The position numbers and the translations under genes were made by a program. From Harmothoe impar (lineage: Eukaryota > Annelida > Polychaeta > Phyllodocida > Polynoidae): a stretch of 64,000 nt of DNA. Numbering within the stretch: the stretch's first letter is position 1; every line of letters starts with the position of its first letter. The DNA lies in assembly GCA_947462335.1 (NCBI GenBank), contig OX381707.1:59931773-59995772 (forward strand), written 5' to 3'. Positions 11,695-24,568 of the stretch are shown in pieces. The notes below the pieces were generated by a model that made no database searches, was not told the origin of the DNA, and saw nothing but the letters and a program-made list of their open reading frames with translations.

Positions 11695-12560
11695 GGTATA
11701 GACTTCCATGTGTGGGTATGTGTGGTACAGTGAGGGCTGGTAGGGGATTAGCCTCTTAAGTGTTGATCGTGTAGTGATCAACAGTATTACACACGGATAA
11801 TAATGCTGTAACTGTGTAAGAGGGCGCAGCCAACAAGCATGCAGGGCTAAGATTAGGGTATGGCTGGGATATTATCATATATTTATATACCGGAATTTAT
11901 GTATATTAACTGGGAATACTTTCACTAAAATCGAATACCCTTATCTTAGTGGATGGATGCCACTAGTTGTCTCCATATATATATACGAGTGTAGGAGTGT
12001 GACAAAAAGTGTTTATGCCAGAAATAAGCTCTATAGCTTTTCACAATATGTGGGTATTTTTAGCAACCGAAGTAAGCTAGTCTCCTTATGTGATTACTCG
12101 TTAGATCCCGAGAATAGCGTAGCCTAATGACATGTAAGACGCTGTACTGTACTTTGACGTATCAGCTATCAGGTATTATTTGTTCTTATGTAATGTGACC
12201 TCTGGTGATTTTGAATAATTTAGATTTAAATAGCATGTTGCAAATATAGTCATTTGCCCTTTGTACTGTAAATCTGCCCCGGTTAGATAAATAAGTCTGG
12301 ATACCCTGATCCATGTACATCCATATTGAGTAGACCTCCATAACCTTTACTTTGGCTGGTGAAAGTGTGTTGCTGAATAGTAAAGTTTGCCAAGATCGCA
12401 TTGAGTAAAGTAAACGGTGCCAACCCTCCCCTATAGTCATATTAGACCAAAAATCTTTTGTCATTTCTATCGAAAGTTAGCCATGATTTATCAGATCAAA
12501 AACAATTATACTGTCGACATTTTGACAAATGGTACGACACAATGACATTTGAAACTAACC
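11695..12560. other. Stretch without recognised gene
   Basis: AT-rich unique-looking sequence. No exon, RNA gene or repeat could be supported. Confidence 0.3.
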
Positions 12561-12960
12561 TGATATATATGACACACCCTTTAAGGGCCGCTTATTGCTT
12601 TAATGTGTTTCGTCCTTTATCGGTATGATTCATGAATGCATCCCTGGCACGTGAACTCACCGCATTCATGGATAATGCTGACTCTTAGGTCTTCGGGAGT
12701 GCACCAACCCCTTCCGCTTGGCATGATGTTTGATTGTAGCCCTGGCGAGTTACTCATCAGGGCTGCATACACGCATCATGATGACAAAGGTCATTATGTA
12801 TTAAATTTAAAACACTATACGACCCATAGCCCTTTAGGGACCGCATTATGCATTAATGTATCATACCCTTGGTCGTCATGATGCATAAATGCAACCCTGA
12901 CGAGTATTCACCAGGGCATCATGCCGAACCTGTAGGCGTTTAGCTGGTTGAATTATCAAC
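12560..12960. repeat. Dispersed hairpin element ('GCAGCCCTGGCGAG' family)
   Basis: Contains CCCTTTAAGGGCCGC, TTCATGAATGCATCC, AGCCCTGGCGAGTTACTC and GCATCATGATGACAAAGG, i.e. the hairpin and CATGATGCAT motifs shared with about 20120-20500, 40320-40640, 47720-47900, 56690-56860 and 61420-61700. Non-coding; probably a degraded DNA-transposon derivative. Confidence 0.5.
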
Positions 12961-13919
12961 CAATGAGATAATTCCCTGGCCTTCACTGCGGACTTTATAG
13001 GGTGCATCACATAACACCTGGTACCCATCATGCTGGCTGTTATCGGTGCTTATCTCTCCGGGTAACAGATCAAGCAATGGTGCCTCCTACTAAGGAACCT
13101 ACAACTTGGGTATACGTTTAAGACATGCCCGAAGGGTCGGCAGATTGTAGGACCAAAGTTTTTCCTATTTTTTTCCCAAATAACTAATTTTACTTAATTT
13201 AATTTAATTTTATTTAAATACTTTTTTTCTTGCAATTACAATATCTATACATTGGTAATGATAATAAAACATGTTTCTATCAATTTGATTATACTTTTTG
13301 GGTTTCTGGGTAGGTCAGAGTAGGTGTGGACATGTGGCATCCACACTGCATAGGTGTGACAGTTGCCAACAGTTGAACTGTGACTTTTCACAACTCAACT
13401 GGTGAAAGTTTCCTCTCATTTTCAAAACACATCTGTACTTTTTCCTGAATAAGTATTTATACATATTAGCATTGTGTTCATTATCTTAATAGCACCACAG
13501 GGATATTTTTATCTACTTCCTACGACATTTCAAAGTTTTTCCTTATTTTTTCCCCAAAAAACTATTTTTTGCATTAGGAAACAAATTTAAATACCGTTTT
13601 TTGTTAATAATAGAAGCTATTTCTCCATCTATTCTTGATAGTGTTTCATCCTTTCCAACCCAAAAATATACTGCTATAACCTAAGAATAGGCCTGAAAAT
13701 ACCTGCATTTTATCATAAGAATCGATATCCTAGACACTTTTTTTTATGTTTTTATATGTTTTTAGACCACATAAGCTATTAAATTAGAAGTGGGGCCATC
13801 AGTCCGAAATGGGGCCATCAGTCTCAAAATCTGGGGCCATCAGTCTCAAGTGGGGCCAACTTGACGTGGGGTCAACTGTCCGTGGGGCCACCCGTCTCAT
13901 GACCTTTGTATATCTGCAG
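12961..13919. other. AT-rich stretch before the first recognised BTBD16 exon
   Basis: No coding exon was recognised. Two AT-rich halves begin with similar phrases (CAAAGTTTTTCCTATTTTTT near 13155 and CAAAGTTTTTCCTTATTTTT near 13530). At 13790-13895 a short imperfect repeat of GGGGCCATCAGTC occurs four to five times. A first BTBD16 exon with the true start codon may lie here or upstream of the window's recognisable part. Confidence 0.35.
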
Positions 13920-16900
13920 CACCCGGTGACCCCGCGCTGTAGGATGCGGCATCAGGTCGGGTACACCAACCGGTGGCGGCTCCCACAGTCATTAGGGGGC
14001 GACCTGCTGGGAACCGCACAAGCAACCAAGGCCATTAATGTCTCCATGAATGACAGTCTGCGGAATATACTTTCAGGTGAGTTCACTGACCAAGTAAAGC
14101 AACAATTTGATTGTACCTCTCCTTGAAAAAGTCATGAATGATTAGACATAGCTTTGAATATATCTATCAAGAAAGAAATAGAAAGAAATAACTATTTATT
14201 TTGAAATAAATGATTCTAAGGCCACACCAAAAAAAAAAGTTGGTCTACGGATTTCCCGCACCATATTTTTGAAAATGCAATTTTTTTTCTCCAAAAATGT
14301 CTGCAAAATATAGACTTCAAATAAAAACCGAAAAAGAAAATTCCTTGTGTTGGGTTTTGTGTGATAAAATACTTTTATGACATTTTTTTTGAAAAAAAAG
14401 TGTTTACGGATGCGCCCGCACCACTTTTTGAGAAATTTGAATTTTTTTTTTAAAATTTTTTTTGGGGTGGCTTTTTTCTGATCGCTAGCCAAATTTGGGA
14501 GTTTGCAAAAATGTTTCCCTCAAAAAAAAAAAAAAATTGCCCCCGCTCCACTTGATTCAAGGTTAAAATCCGAAGACAAAAAAAAATTTTGGGAAAAAAA
14601 AAAAAAAAAAATTCGCTCGCTCGCACCAATTTTTCTAAATGAAAATCCGTAGACCAACTTTTTTTTTTGGTGTGGCCTAATGGGCTGATTTTTTTCCTTC
14701 TGATCTTTACTTTAGCTGAGCATCCAAGAACCTCTATCAACAAGGATGTCTCGCGGCCATACGCGTTCCTTGTCAATGGAGGCCGGTCTCGCACAAGTCC
14801 TGAAATCTCACTGTCTAAGGCTGCCCCCTCCAACCTCCCACAAACTGCAGCTGCCCCTGGCAAAGCACATCCTGAGTAAGTATCAATGTGTGAATTACAT
14901 ATGTAAAAATCTTTTTTTATCACATTATTACAGCAAATGGTAAATAAAGATCATATTTTTGTGGTTGACAATAAAATTAGCTCAGCTTGATATAAATAGA
15001 AAATGTAAGGACTAACTTTAATCTTTAATTTTACCTTTTAGGAAGGGATTAACCATGAACACTTTCATGCCGTCCACTGCTCGCCCAGTCAAGCCGCAAG
15101 ATGTATTTGCATATCACTCCAAACGCAGTGCCTCCTCCCTCGGTCCAGGTAAGCTAACATTACTTTCGATCGCAATCTATCATGATAGAAATATATGCTA
15201 AAATTTAAAATAACAGAAATGCAGGTGCATGATACTGATCTTTAGCAAGCCCTTGATGAATAGATGATTATACAAAAAGTCTCATCCTAAATTAGTTTGA
15301 GCCTAATCATTTTCAATTTATTCTTCCTATATTGGACGGGTTAAACAGTAAGGGCCGTGACTATTGACAGTTCGAACTTTCAATAACAGAATAAAATTCC
15401 CTTATTGACAGTTCAAACTGTCAATACCAGGATATAATTCCCTTATTGACACTTCACATTGGCAATGAGAGAAAAAAAGATTCTCTTATTGATAGTTCCT
15501 CATTTGTTGCTGTCAAATACGTTTAAATCCCATCTGTAATAATGTTTATTTTAGGTATACAGTATGTAACTGACGATTTTGGATCATTCTTTCAATGCTT
15601 TTATATTAGCTATTTCATGTTTGTTTTCAAGTGTTTTTTTATCAGTTGAATTCCTAATACGTTTCTTCTGTATGACATCTTCAACAGAGACCGGCACATA
15701 CAAAACCAAAGAGAGTAAGACAGACAAACAACCCCCCCTTAACACCGATCTAAAAATACATTAACGCCAATCTATACACCAGGATCCCATCTGACATCTA
15801 TGATTACAAAATGTGTATAAATTGAAAATAGTTTCAACCATATGAAAGAAACCGTAAAACCCCACCAATATTACAAATCAAGTATACACATTATCTGAAT
15901 TCCACTCTTCAAATGTTTAAGGTTCCAATAAAACTGTTTAAATGTACAAAATGTGAGAATAATATCGGATATTACATGTTACATTACAGGATACTAATGG
16001 TTTAAGTAAGTGCTTCCAATTAATGACCTCCAATTTCCATCTCTTAATTATTTATGGCATGTCTCAACCGTTCTGTAAGAATATCATGCATGCATTCCCA
16101 ATCCTGCCATCCCATTCTAGCATTGTATGAACCCTGCATGTGTAGCCATCGACACGCTAACCCACATAGCGAAGCGCGACATAATTACCAGGAATATTGG
16201 ACCTAATGCATGAATAGGGATTATAGCTTAACACTGACACGTTACTCTGCTCTTTAGAAACAGTTTATGGGATCGTATGATACATTTTATCTACCCTATA
16301 CTGAACATAACATCCAAAATGTATCGCATTATACCTTTACAATTTTCAAACAGCACACACATAATGCATTAATCTCTAGAAAAATCTAAGCTTTGTTGTT
16401 ACTCGTTTTTGTCCTGTCGCAGCCTGTTCTATCACCCTTATTTGTTCTTTTTGATAGAAAGAAACGTGACTCTGTCGTAATGAATTTTTATCAAATTCAG
16501 AATATTCGCCTAGTTTATGTTTGTATTCTTGCCACACCATCTGATCCGTTTTCAGCTTTTAAAACATTTTTACATTCCCCCATATCAATATACTGTCCCC
16601 AAATCGGCACAAAACACCCTGGCATGTTTGTATTCCATTCCACATCAATGATTAAGGCCTAACCTTTCCCATCAGATGTTCTACTGACATGCCTGGGTGT
16701 GAACTGGGAGCTTCACCGTCCCTTCCTGATCAAGTCAGAAACGCTGGCCGCTCTCCTACATGCCGCTGAGACGCCCGGTCCCAAGCGCTACTACAGAAAC
16801 AAGATGTCAGAGACCCTGGACAACTACATCAGTAAGAACAACTTCTACAGTGCTGAATACCAGGTACATTTCTTCTGTTTTTTTAAAAATCTATTTCTTA

Positions 16901-19900
16901 ATGTCAGTATTAAAATCCTGAACACACAAGTTTACTATAAACCTGGTCACATTTGTCCTTGACCTATTTAGCTGAACTTTCTGCATAACTGCTTTGTTGT
17001 AGCTATCTGTAGGACTTAGGATGCTATAGGAATGCTTATTTTCTGCAGAAAGTTTGCAAAAATTGTATGTCGGCTAGGCAGGGAATGGTCTTTTAGGCAC
17101 AGCTAAAGAGAGAGATGTTAGGTGTTGGCTCATTCTTGCTGTATACGTGATCTTAAATATCTACCATAAATTCTCGCGTACACGGCTCAGAGTCAAACTC
17201 AGCTTAAAATTGATACCAAACATGCCTAGATATAGTGTGCAGTAAATCTACCAGTAATTCTGTGCGGCCTATAGGATTTGTCAAAGCTAGGGGTGTGGCT
17301 TATGGGCGAGTTTGACTTATAAATACACGAGACTTTATGAAGAATTTAGGTAGGAGTGATATAATCTTTTAAAAGAACATTAACTGAAATCATTCTGTGT
17401 ACAGGAGATGAGTCAGCGCCTGTGTATGGACGATGTCGATGACACAGAAGGTTGCGACATTGACCACCCAAAACATGTATCTGAACAGCGCGTTAACAAC
17501 ATGACGGTCATCGAGCTGGACCTTGTTGATCCACTCATCACTCCACACAGTAAGTATAAAAAAGGGTTAAACCTAGGCCTACTTTTAAGCAGAAAAAAAC
17601 CACCATCTTCTTGACATTATTTGTTGAATTTACTTTGTCCAACATTTATAACCTAAAGATGTGTTGTTGATATTGTTTTGCTGGTGTTTGTTACAACACG
17701 GTCTGTACCGGTCTGCCAGGCCAGTGCACTCCTGCCATGATAAATAAAAGAAAGTCAAATCAAATCAGATATGTGCATTTTTATCCATGCCCTGTTTGTA
17801 TTTTCTCACAGCTCTGGCAGTAGCACTGGGAAACCTGTACCATGAAGAAGTGGAGGTGGATGTCAACGATGTGGTCGGTGTAAGCGCTGCTGCACATGTA
17901 CTCAAATACCGCCACTTGGAAGATGGGTAAGGCATAACACTTTAACAATTTCATGCAATTTACTAGCTGTGGGCCTGCTTCATCATGATGACATGATTAG
18001 AAGAACCTTCATAGCTGAAGTAAGTTACTCATACACTGGTTGAATCTACTTGTAGCTGTGCCAGTATCATGCTGAGAACCATTAATTGCCGCACGGTATG
18101 TGGATACCACGACGCAGCGGCCCGCACTCACCAGGAACGGGTTCGCGCTGCCTGTGAACGCTGGCTAGAGCTCAACCTCGTACCCAAGGTACAGTACAAA
18201 TTCGCCCCCACAACGTATTTGTCACAGAATCATTATCTGTGGCCTAAATTGTTGCCAGAGGCCTTGATACAAAAATATAAAAAGTTCGTTTTTGCCATGG
18301 TAACACTTGGTGGTGCTTGGAGGGGTCAAAGGTCAAGGTCAGAGGTTGCTAGGCACCTGTAAAGTGTCTCCAGTTTGGGTAAGTCAGTTTCCATGGCAAC
18401 TAGCGCAAAATCGGAACACACTTTTTTATGCGGGATGCAAATTTTAAAAATCAGATATTTGTTAAGCTTTAATTTAAAGGGTCATTCAATACTGCACACT
18501 CAAAAGAACCCAACCTTTTGCCCATCTGAAGGAGAAAAATAGGGTCAGAACCAGGGATTTTGTCGGCTTTTTGTACTATGACACCACAATGTCCTGAATG
18601 ATTTAGAAGAAATTTAAGGCATTTACCTCGTTTTTACCGACTTGTGCTCACATGTATAGCATAATTTCCATTCATAATCAAGATTCGTGATATATATTTA
18701 GCTTCAAAGTGATTTGGAAACGTGCCATTAAGCCTTATATTACTTTACATTTACAGCTTTCCTCAGAAATCCAACTGCGAGAGCTGCCCATGGATTTGCT
18801 GCAGAAAATCCTCAAATCCAACAGGTAATCCCAATTATCTCTCCCTTAGAATAATCCCTGACTCTAGGACCGTATTGCTACAGTATAGGATAGAATTGAG
18901 AGGTAAAAAGACAAACAGCAAAGTATTCCTCAAAGCTCTGCACGGCTTACTCTTGAATGATTTAGCCAGTTCTGTACCACTTAATAGCTGAGATCAGATG
19001 GTAACATGTATTACCGTAGAAGTTTTCTATTGTTTACTATTATTGGGGATTTTCTCACAAATTGGTTAAGAAATACTGTACATGTTCTGATAAACTCGTT
19101 TGTTACTATCTGCCTTATCAAGCGAGCTGATAACATGATCACACCCTGGCAATAGTGGTATGCCGCATTTGTACCGTAAATACCTCATTAAGAGCATCTG
19201 CGCTAATAAATTCCAAGTCCCTGTTTAGGCTATTATCCTGCGCTTAAGCGGGACATTTGCTCTTTTATTTTGAGCCGCATGTGCTTAAACCCGCAGATCT
19301 TACTGCACGTCCAGTAAGGTCCAGGGGAGTGGCTTGTAAGGTGACGGACAGGTGCTGTGTATAACTATCCACAGTGGGGCAGTGGGAGGGGAGGTCCTAA
19401 TGGTCTTTAGTGCCATAATTCTCCACAGAGGGCAGACCTGTACAGTGACCATATCAGTAACCTACAGGTCATAAGGCCTCCCCAGGTGTGGGTCCTGGCC
19501 TGTTAGGTGTACTCAGACCTCAGCCCCATGTGTTCTGTGCCCCAGGTATACACAAACAACACAAGGTACCTGTCAATCACACAGCCCCAACCACCCACTC
19601 AGCACATACACTTGGAATTGTATCTCATTATTCTACCGATTCAAGTGTCACGTGTAAAATTCTTTTGGAATAGCTTACTCTGGGAAACATTCATAAGTTA
19701 CCATGACAAAATATAGAGGTGGTAAGTAGCTATATTTCTAGTCAATACACAAATATGTCATCTCCCTCTGACAAACCATGGTCTGACAGGTCATTTGCAT
19801 ATATGCCCAAGCTGAATGCTATTTATATGGGAGCTGGGAGTTCAAAGTGGCATAATCACCAAGCCTATCCTACTCACAATTCTAGTACATGTACTGTTCT

Positions 19901-22900
19901 AGTCTACTATGTGGTTACGTGCGAGTGGTAAAAACGCCCCTTAAAACGCACAATAACAATACTTAACATGACATACATTGACTATTGCAGGTTGTTCACG
20001 TACAGTGAGTTCTGGCTGTACCGGGTGCTCATCTACTGGGTGTTCCTCCAGATGAACCCCACCGTACAACTGATGCCTACCTACTCCTCGGTGCTCACCT
20101 TCTTCAACAGGTAAGGCTGCTCTGGTGTAACCCTTTAAGGGCAGCATAGTGCTTTCTAATTGTGTGAGGCTTACCTTGTAAGGTGAAGTCAAATTAGAAT
20201 TTTACTGAGGGAAACGCTCCGCGTTACCGAAGGAACAGCTATATATATTCAAGCTACATGGAAGTATGTTCATTGGTTGTCATGATGCACTAACGCACCG
20301 CCTGTGAGTCACTTGCACACATGCACACAGAACTGGCAAGTCCACTCACCAATCGCCAGACTTGCATCATAATAACGCTTTGGGATTGTATAAACCCTGT
20401 AGGGGATAGATGATTGAATGCTGCATTCATGTAGCACGATGACAAAAAATCATAGCACATTGGAGCACAATACTCTAAGCGTCATAATTCATGAATCAAT
20501 GATGAGTCAGCAGTATACAACTTTGTAGGTATAGTACATGTACCTTACTACGAGGATGCAATGGTTTTGATCTAGGATTTGCACACCATAGGTGTGGTGA
20601 CCGGCTTTTTTTAAGGATTAAAAAAAAAGGATTTTGTGTGTGTTTGATGGTATACAGAAGCCATGATGCATTTATGCATCACTGTGTTGTTGCAGCAGTG
20701 TGCTGTCCTTAAAGCGTGAGTGAAAATAAGTGATGATGCATTCACACATCACTGTGTAGTTAAAGTAGTGTGCTGTCCTAAAAGGGTTAGTGTAGAGAAG
20801 TCATGATGCATGAATGTATCACTGTGTAGCTGCAGCAGTGTGCTGGCCTTAAAGGGTTAGTCTAGAGAAGCCATGATGCATGAAGGTATCACTGTGTAAT
20901 TTAAGCAGTGTGCCATCCTAAAAGGGTTAGTTCACACAAGTCATGATGCATGAATGCATCACTGTGTAGTTACAGCAGTGTGTTGTCCTTAAAGGTCTAG
21001 TGTATAGAAGTCATGATCCATGAGTGTATCACTGTGTAGCTGAAGGAGTGTGCTGGCCTTAAAGGGTTAGTGTAGAGAAGTCATGACCCATGAATGTATC
21101 ACTGTGTAGTTGAAGCAGTGTGCCATCTTTAAAGGGTTGTTTCACAGAAGTCATGATGCATGAATGCATCACTGTGTAGTTAAAACAGTGACTGTCCTTA
21201 AAGGGTTAGTTCACAGAATTCATGATGCATGAATGCATTAATGTGTAGTTCCAGCAGTGTGTTGTCCTTAAAGGGTTAGTGTAAAGAAGTCATGATGCAT
21301 TCATGCATCACTGTGTAGTTGCAGCAGTGTGCTGTCCTTAAAGGGTTAAAGAAGTCATGATGCATGAATGTATCACTGTGTAGTTGCAGCAGTATTCTGC
21401 CCTTAAATGGTTAGTGTAGAGAAGTATTGATGCATGAGTGTATCACTGTGTAGCTGAAGGAGTGTGCTGGCCTTAAAGGGTTACTGTAGAGAACTCATGA
21501 TGCATGAATGTATCACTGTGGTTAAAGCAGTGTGCCATCCTTAAAGGGTTAGTTCACGGAAGTCATGATGCATGAATGTATCACTGTGTAGTTGCAGCAG
21601 TATGCTGTCCTTAAAGGGCTAGTGTAGAGAAGTCATGATGCATTCATGCATCACTGTGTAGTTGCAGCAGTGTGCTGTCCTTAAAGGGTTAAAGAAGTCA
21701 TGATGCATGAATGTATCACTGTGTAGTTGCAGCAGTATGCTGTCCTAAAAGGGTTAGTGTAGAGAAGTATTGATGCATGAGTGTATCACTGTGTAGCTGA
21801 AGGAGTGTGCTGGCCTTAAAGGGTTACTGTAGAGAAGTCATGATGCATGAATGTATCACTGTGTGGTTAAAGCAGTGTGCCATCCTTAAAGGGTTAGTTC
21901 ACGGAAGTCATGATGCATGAATGCATCACTGTGTAGTTGCAGTAGTGAGCTGTCCTTAAAGGGTTAGTGTAGAGAAGTTATGATGCATTCATGCATCACT
22001 GTGTTGTTGCAGCAGTAAGCTGTCCTTAAAGGGTTAAAGAAGTCATGATGCATGAATGTATCACTGTGTAGTTGCAGCAGTATGCTGTCCTTAAAGGTCT
22101 AGTGTAGAGAAGTATTGATGCATGAGTGTATCACTGTGTAGCTGAAGGAGTGTGCTAGCCTTAAAGGGTTACTGTAGAGAAGTCATGCATGAATGTATCA
22201 CTGTGTGGTTAAAGCAGTGTGCCATCCTTAAAGGGTTAGTTCACAGTAGTCATGATGCATGAATGCATCACTGTGTAGTTACAGCAGTGTGTTGTCCTTA
22301 AAGGGTTAGTGTAGAGAAGTTATGATGCATTCATGCATCACTGTGTAGCTGCAGCAGTGTGCTGTCCTTAAAAGGTTAAAGAAGTCATGATGCATGAATG
22401 TATCAGTGTGTAGTTGCAGCAGTATGCTGTCCTTAAAGGGCTAGTGTAGAGAAGTCATGATGCATTCATGCATCACTGTGTAGTTGCAGCAGTGTGCTGT
22501 CCTTAAAGGGTTAAAGAAGTCATGATGCATGAATGTATCACTGTGTAGTTGCAGCAGTATGCTGTCCTTAAAGGGCTACTGTAGAGAAGTCATGATGCAT
22601 TCATGCATCACTGTGTAGTTTCAGCAGTGTGCTGTCCTTAAAGCGTTAAAGCTTGCTTGGCTTTGCGAATGCTACCACACGGCACCCAGGTCACGAACCA
22701 CTGCCTGCCGCTGAGGGCTGTAAACAGGCGCCTAGAGACTGGTCTGTGCCTACGGTTCGCGGCCGCAATGCTAAACCTATGGGACGTGATTCTTTTCTTT
22801 GAGCTTACCGCGGGTTCATACCCATGTAAACTGACCGGACCCATTGGAAATGGTGCCGGTCAATAATTTGCATCCCAAATTCTTTCAGTTTACCCAAGTC

Positions 22901-24568
22901 GTCCGCTCTCCTAGACCGGGAGGAGGGTCAGCACTTCACGGCCCTCTTCATGGCACTCCGCCTTCACGGTGTTACAGATAGTAAGTACATTAGGGAGTGT
23001 TCATTTATTAGTTACTTTTTTTTTTTACAATTTATGCCCACCCCTCCTGAGGGGGGGTGGGCATAAAATATTCTGACCCCTCTTGAGGGCGGGGGCGTAA
23101 AAATGTCAGCGAGGGGAGGCGTGAAACATCCTACGCGTTACGCGCCTCCGCACATAATCTCGCCACCCCCCCTCGTAATTAATAAATGAATACTCACTTA
23201 ATATTTGTATCCAATAGATATCTGCCGGAACAATGTTTAACACTATGCACCACTAAACTCCCGTAGGTCGTACCCAATTAGATCAACTCAAGACAAGATT
23301 GTTTTGTACTTATCTCTATGATAAACAAAAAAATGAGTTTATATTACCTATGAAACTTGTCGCTATTTATGAGCTTTTTGTATATATTCAGACATGGAAA
23401 TCATCTTTGGTCAAAATTATAGAAAATCTAAATAGATAATTGTTGTCTACTTGATTCACACTGGCTCTGTTCAATGGCAGCTATATTTCTTAAACTTTTG
23501 TTACTACAGCCAACAGCCTGAATGACGTCCAAGGTATGAACGTCATTCCCCAGGCCTGGGTGGTACGGATCTTGTCACAGCACTACCACGCGCTCCAGGG
23601 TGGTGGCGACATGTGGCTCATGAACAATTTCAACACTTTCGCTGTGCGGCAAGGCTTCATGTTAGACGATGAGCCCCACTACCACTCAGAGATTCTGTCT
23701 CTGCACGGCTTTCACTTTGAGCTCAAGGCTGTGCGACAGAATAAGACGGGCTACTACACTCTCTATATGCAGGTAGGTAATCTTTTTGTGATGCTAGAGA
23801 ATGATGGCTTGCAGTCGCTACTTAAATCTTGATGTAAATCAAATATGGTTAAGATCGATTCTACGATATCTCAGTCCGTCTCGTGAGTCATGAAGTTCAT
23901 CAGGGAGTTATGAGATATATCTCTGTATCTTGAAATATTAGTACAAGAAATGCTGCTTTATTGTGAGTCGTGCATATAATGGTACATCTCATTACTTCTA
24001 GCGCCTCAAGCCTGGAGACCCTATTCTGTCCTTCCGGCAGTGTGAGCGACACACATTCTCCATGCGACCTGACCGCGATGTGCGCTACTGTATTCGGGTG
24101 CAGTACTTTGACGGAGACAAGCAGTGTCAGATGGTGACCACCGGCATGATGTCACAACGCTTTGGTCTCACCCCCAAGACCAGCAAAAGCGAGGTATGTC
24201 CACGAATACATTTGAACATTTGCTTTTGTATCACAGCTCCTCTTTTATCTGTCACAATGGTCTTCGGATAAAGCTTGAAACTAAAGAAAAAGCAGTTTGA
24301 CTTTCTAATTTTCCAATATATATCATAAATGTATCGGTCCGATTTCCAGAAACCTCACATACAATACTGAAGATTAATACGATAATGAAATGATATAATG
24401 TATTGTGTGGTAGAACGTGCCAAATAGTGGCTTTATTAAAATTTTAACACTTTTGCTATTGAAATTGAATTGAATGTGACGGTATATTTTTGCTTGTAGG
24501 TGCTTACTGTAGAGAGGGCGGTGGCTCCGCTCTACGTTACCTTCTCGCTGCTCTTCCCATCTTCATAA
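13920..24568 (+). CDS. BTBD16: BTBD16-like BTB/POZ and BACK-domain protein, 14 exons
   Basis: Exons: 13920-14076, 14716-14875, 15042-15148, 15688-15714, 16676-16863, 17405-17549, 17812-17926, 18056-18188, 18757-18824, 19991-20110, 22889-22980, 23510-23772, 24002-24193, 24500-24568 (stop TAA). All boundaries are GT-AG and the phases join without a break, giving about 611 residues from the first recognised exon (human about 506). Hallmarks are TNRWRLPQSLGGDLLGTAQA near the N-terminus, CLGVNWELHRPFL opening the BTB fold, LFTYSEFWLYRVLIYWVFLQ in the BACK-like region, and the end APLYVTFSLLFPSS. These match vertebrate BTBD16 better than its relative GMCL1, whose C-terminus differs. BTB proteins of this type are usually candidate CUL3 adaptors; the function of BTBD16 itself is little known. 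The 27-nt fourth exon is the least certain. The start codon is uncertain: the first in-frame ATG in the first exon is at 13941, but the open frame continues upstream of the acceptor. Confidence 0.88.
14217..14680. mobile_element. Hairpin MITE with TAAGGCCACACC ends
   Basis: The arms TAAGGCCACACC...AGTTGGTCTACGG and CCGTAGACCAACTT...GGTGTGGCCTAA form a long inverted repeat around an A/T-homopolymer core. It lies in the first BTBD16 intron. Related elements with TTAGGCC/TAAGGCC termini are at 43384-43687 and 51341-51714. Confidence 0.7.
15345..15500. repeat. Short tandem repeat with palindromic core
   Basis: Three to four diverged units of roughly 55 bp, each carrying ATTGACAGTTCRAACTNTCA and AATTCCCTTATTGACA. 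The core TTGACAGTTCAAACTGTCAA is nearly self-complementary. It lies in a BTBD16 intron. No transcript signal is visible. Confidence 0.5.
17165..17336. mobile_element. Degraded MITE of the 'ACCGTAAAACC / ATAAGCCGC' family
   Basis: ACCATAAATTCTCGCG at the left, TTGATACCAAACATGCC inside (shared with 48001-48224), then GTGTGGCTTATGGGCGAG and CACGAGACTTTATG. It lies in the BTBD16 intron before the exon at 17405. Confidence 0.5.
18189..18584. mobile_element. 'GTCAC-R-GTACAAAT' element, copy 2, abutting a splice donor
   Basis: The reverse complement of the 1850-2309 element. The left end reads GTACAGTACAAATTCGCCCC and the right end TTTGTACTATGACAC. Its first bases coincide with the donor site (AAG|GTACAG) of the BTBD16 exon ending at 18188. 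Confidence 0.65.
20120..20500. repeat. Degraded dispersed hairpin element
   Basis: Contains CCCTTTAAGGGCAGCATAG, TGCTTTCTAATTGTG, TCATGATGCACTAACGC and GAATGCTGCATTCATG, all shared with the family described at 12560 and 40320. It sits directly before the 70-bp satellite. Confidence 0.45.
20640..22660. repeat. 70-bp satellite array in a BTBD16 intron
   Basis: About 28-29 tandem units of close to 70 bp; some are about 14 bp shorter because GTGTAG and its neighbours are missing. The consensus includes TCATGATGCATGAATGTATC, ACTGTGTAGTTGCAGCAG and TGTGCTGTCCTTAAAGGGTT. Local higher-order blocks of four to five unit variants repeat. It lies between the exons ending at 20110 and starting at 22889. 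Non-coding. Confidence 0.9.
22992..23199. mobile_element. MITE family A, copy 3, just after a splice donor
   Basis: The ends AGGGAGTGTTCATTTATTA and TTAATAAATGAATACTCACT bound the usual poly-G/poly-C body with GGCATAAAAT. It begins 11 bp after the end of the BTBD16 exon 22889-22980. Confidence 0.65.

Noticed and set aside
14196..14923. Lys/Phe-rich minus-strand open frames
   Set aside because: They run through A/T homopolymers of the hairpin MITE and overlap antisense to a confirmed BTBD16 exon.
20640..22660. CRISPR-like or regulatory tandem array
   Set aside because: The units are contiguous 70-bp repeats without unique spacers, in an intron of an animal gene. It is a satellite.
13920..24568. 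Germ cell-less (GMCL1) identity for the BTB gene
   Set aside because: The fold is related, but the N-terminal TNRWRLP block, the VFLQ...PTY segment and the C-terminal YVTFSLLFPSS fit BTBD16 better.
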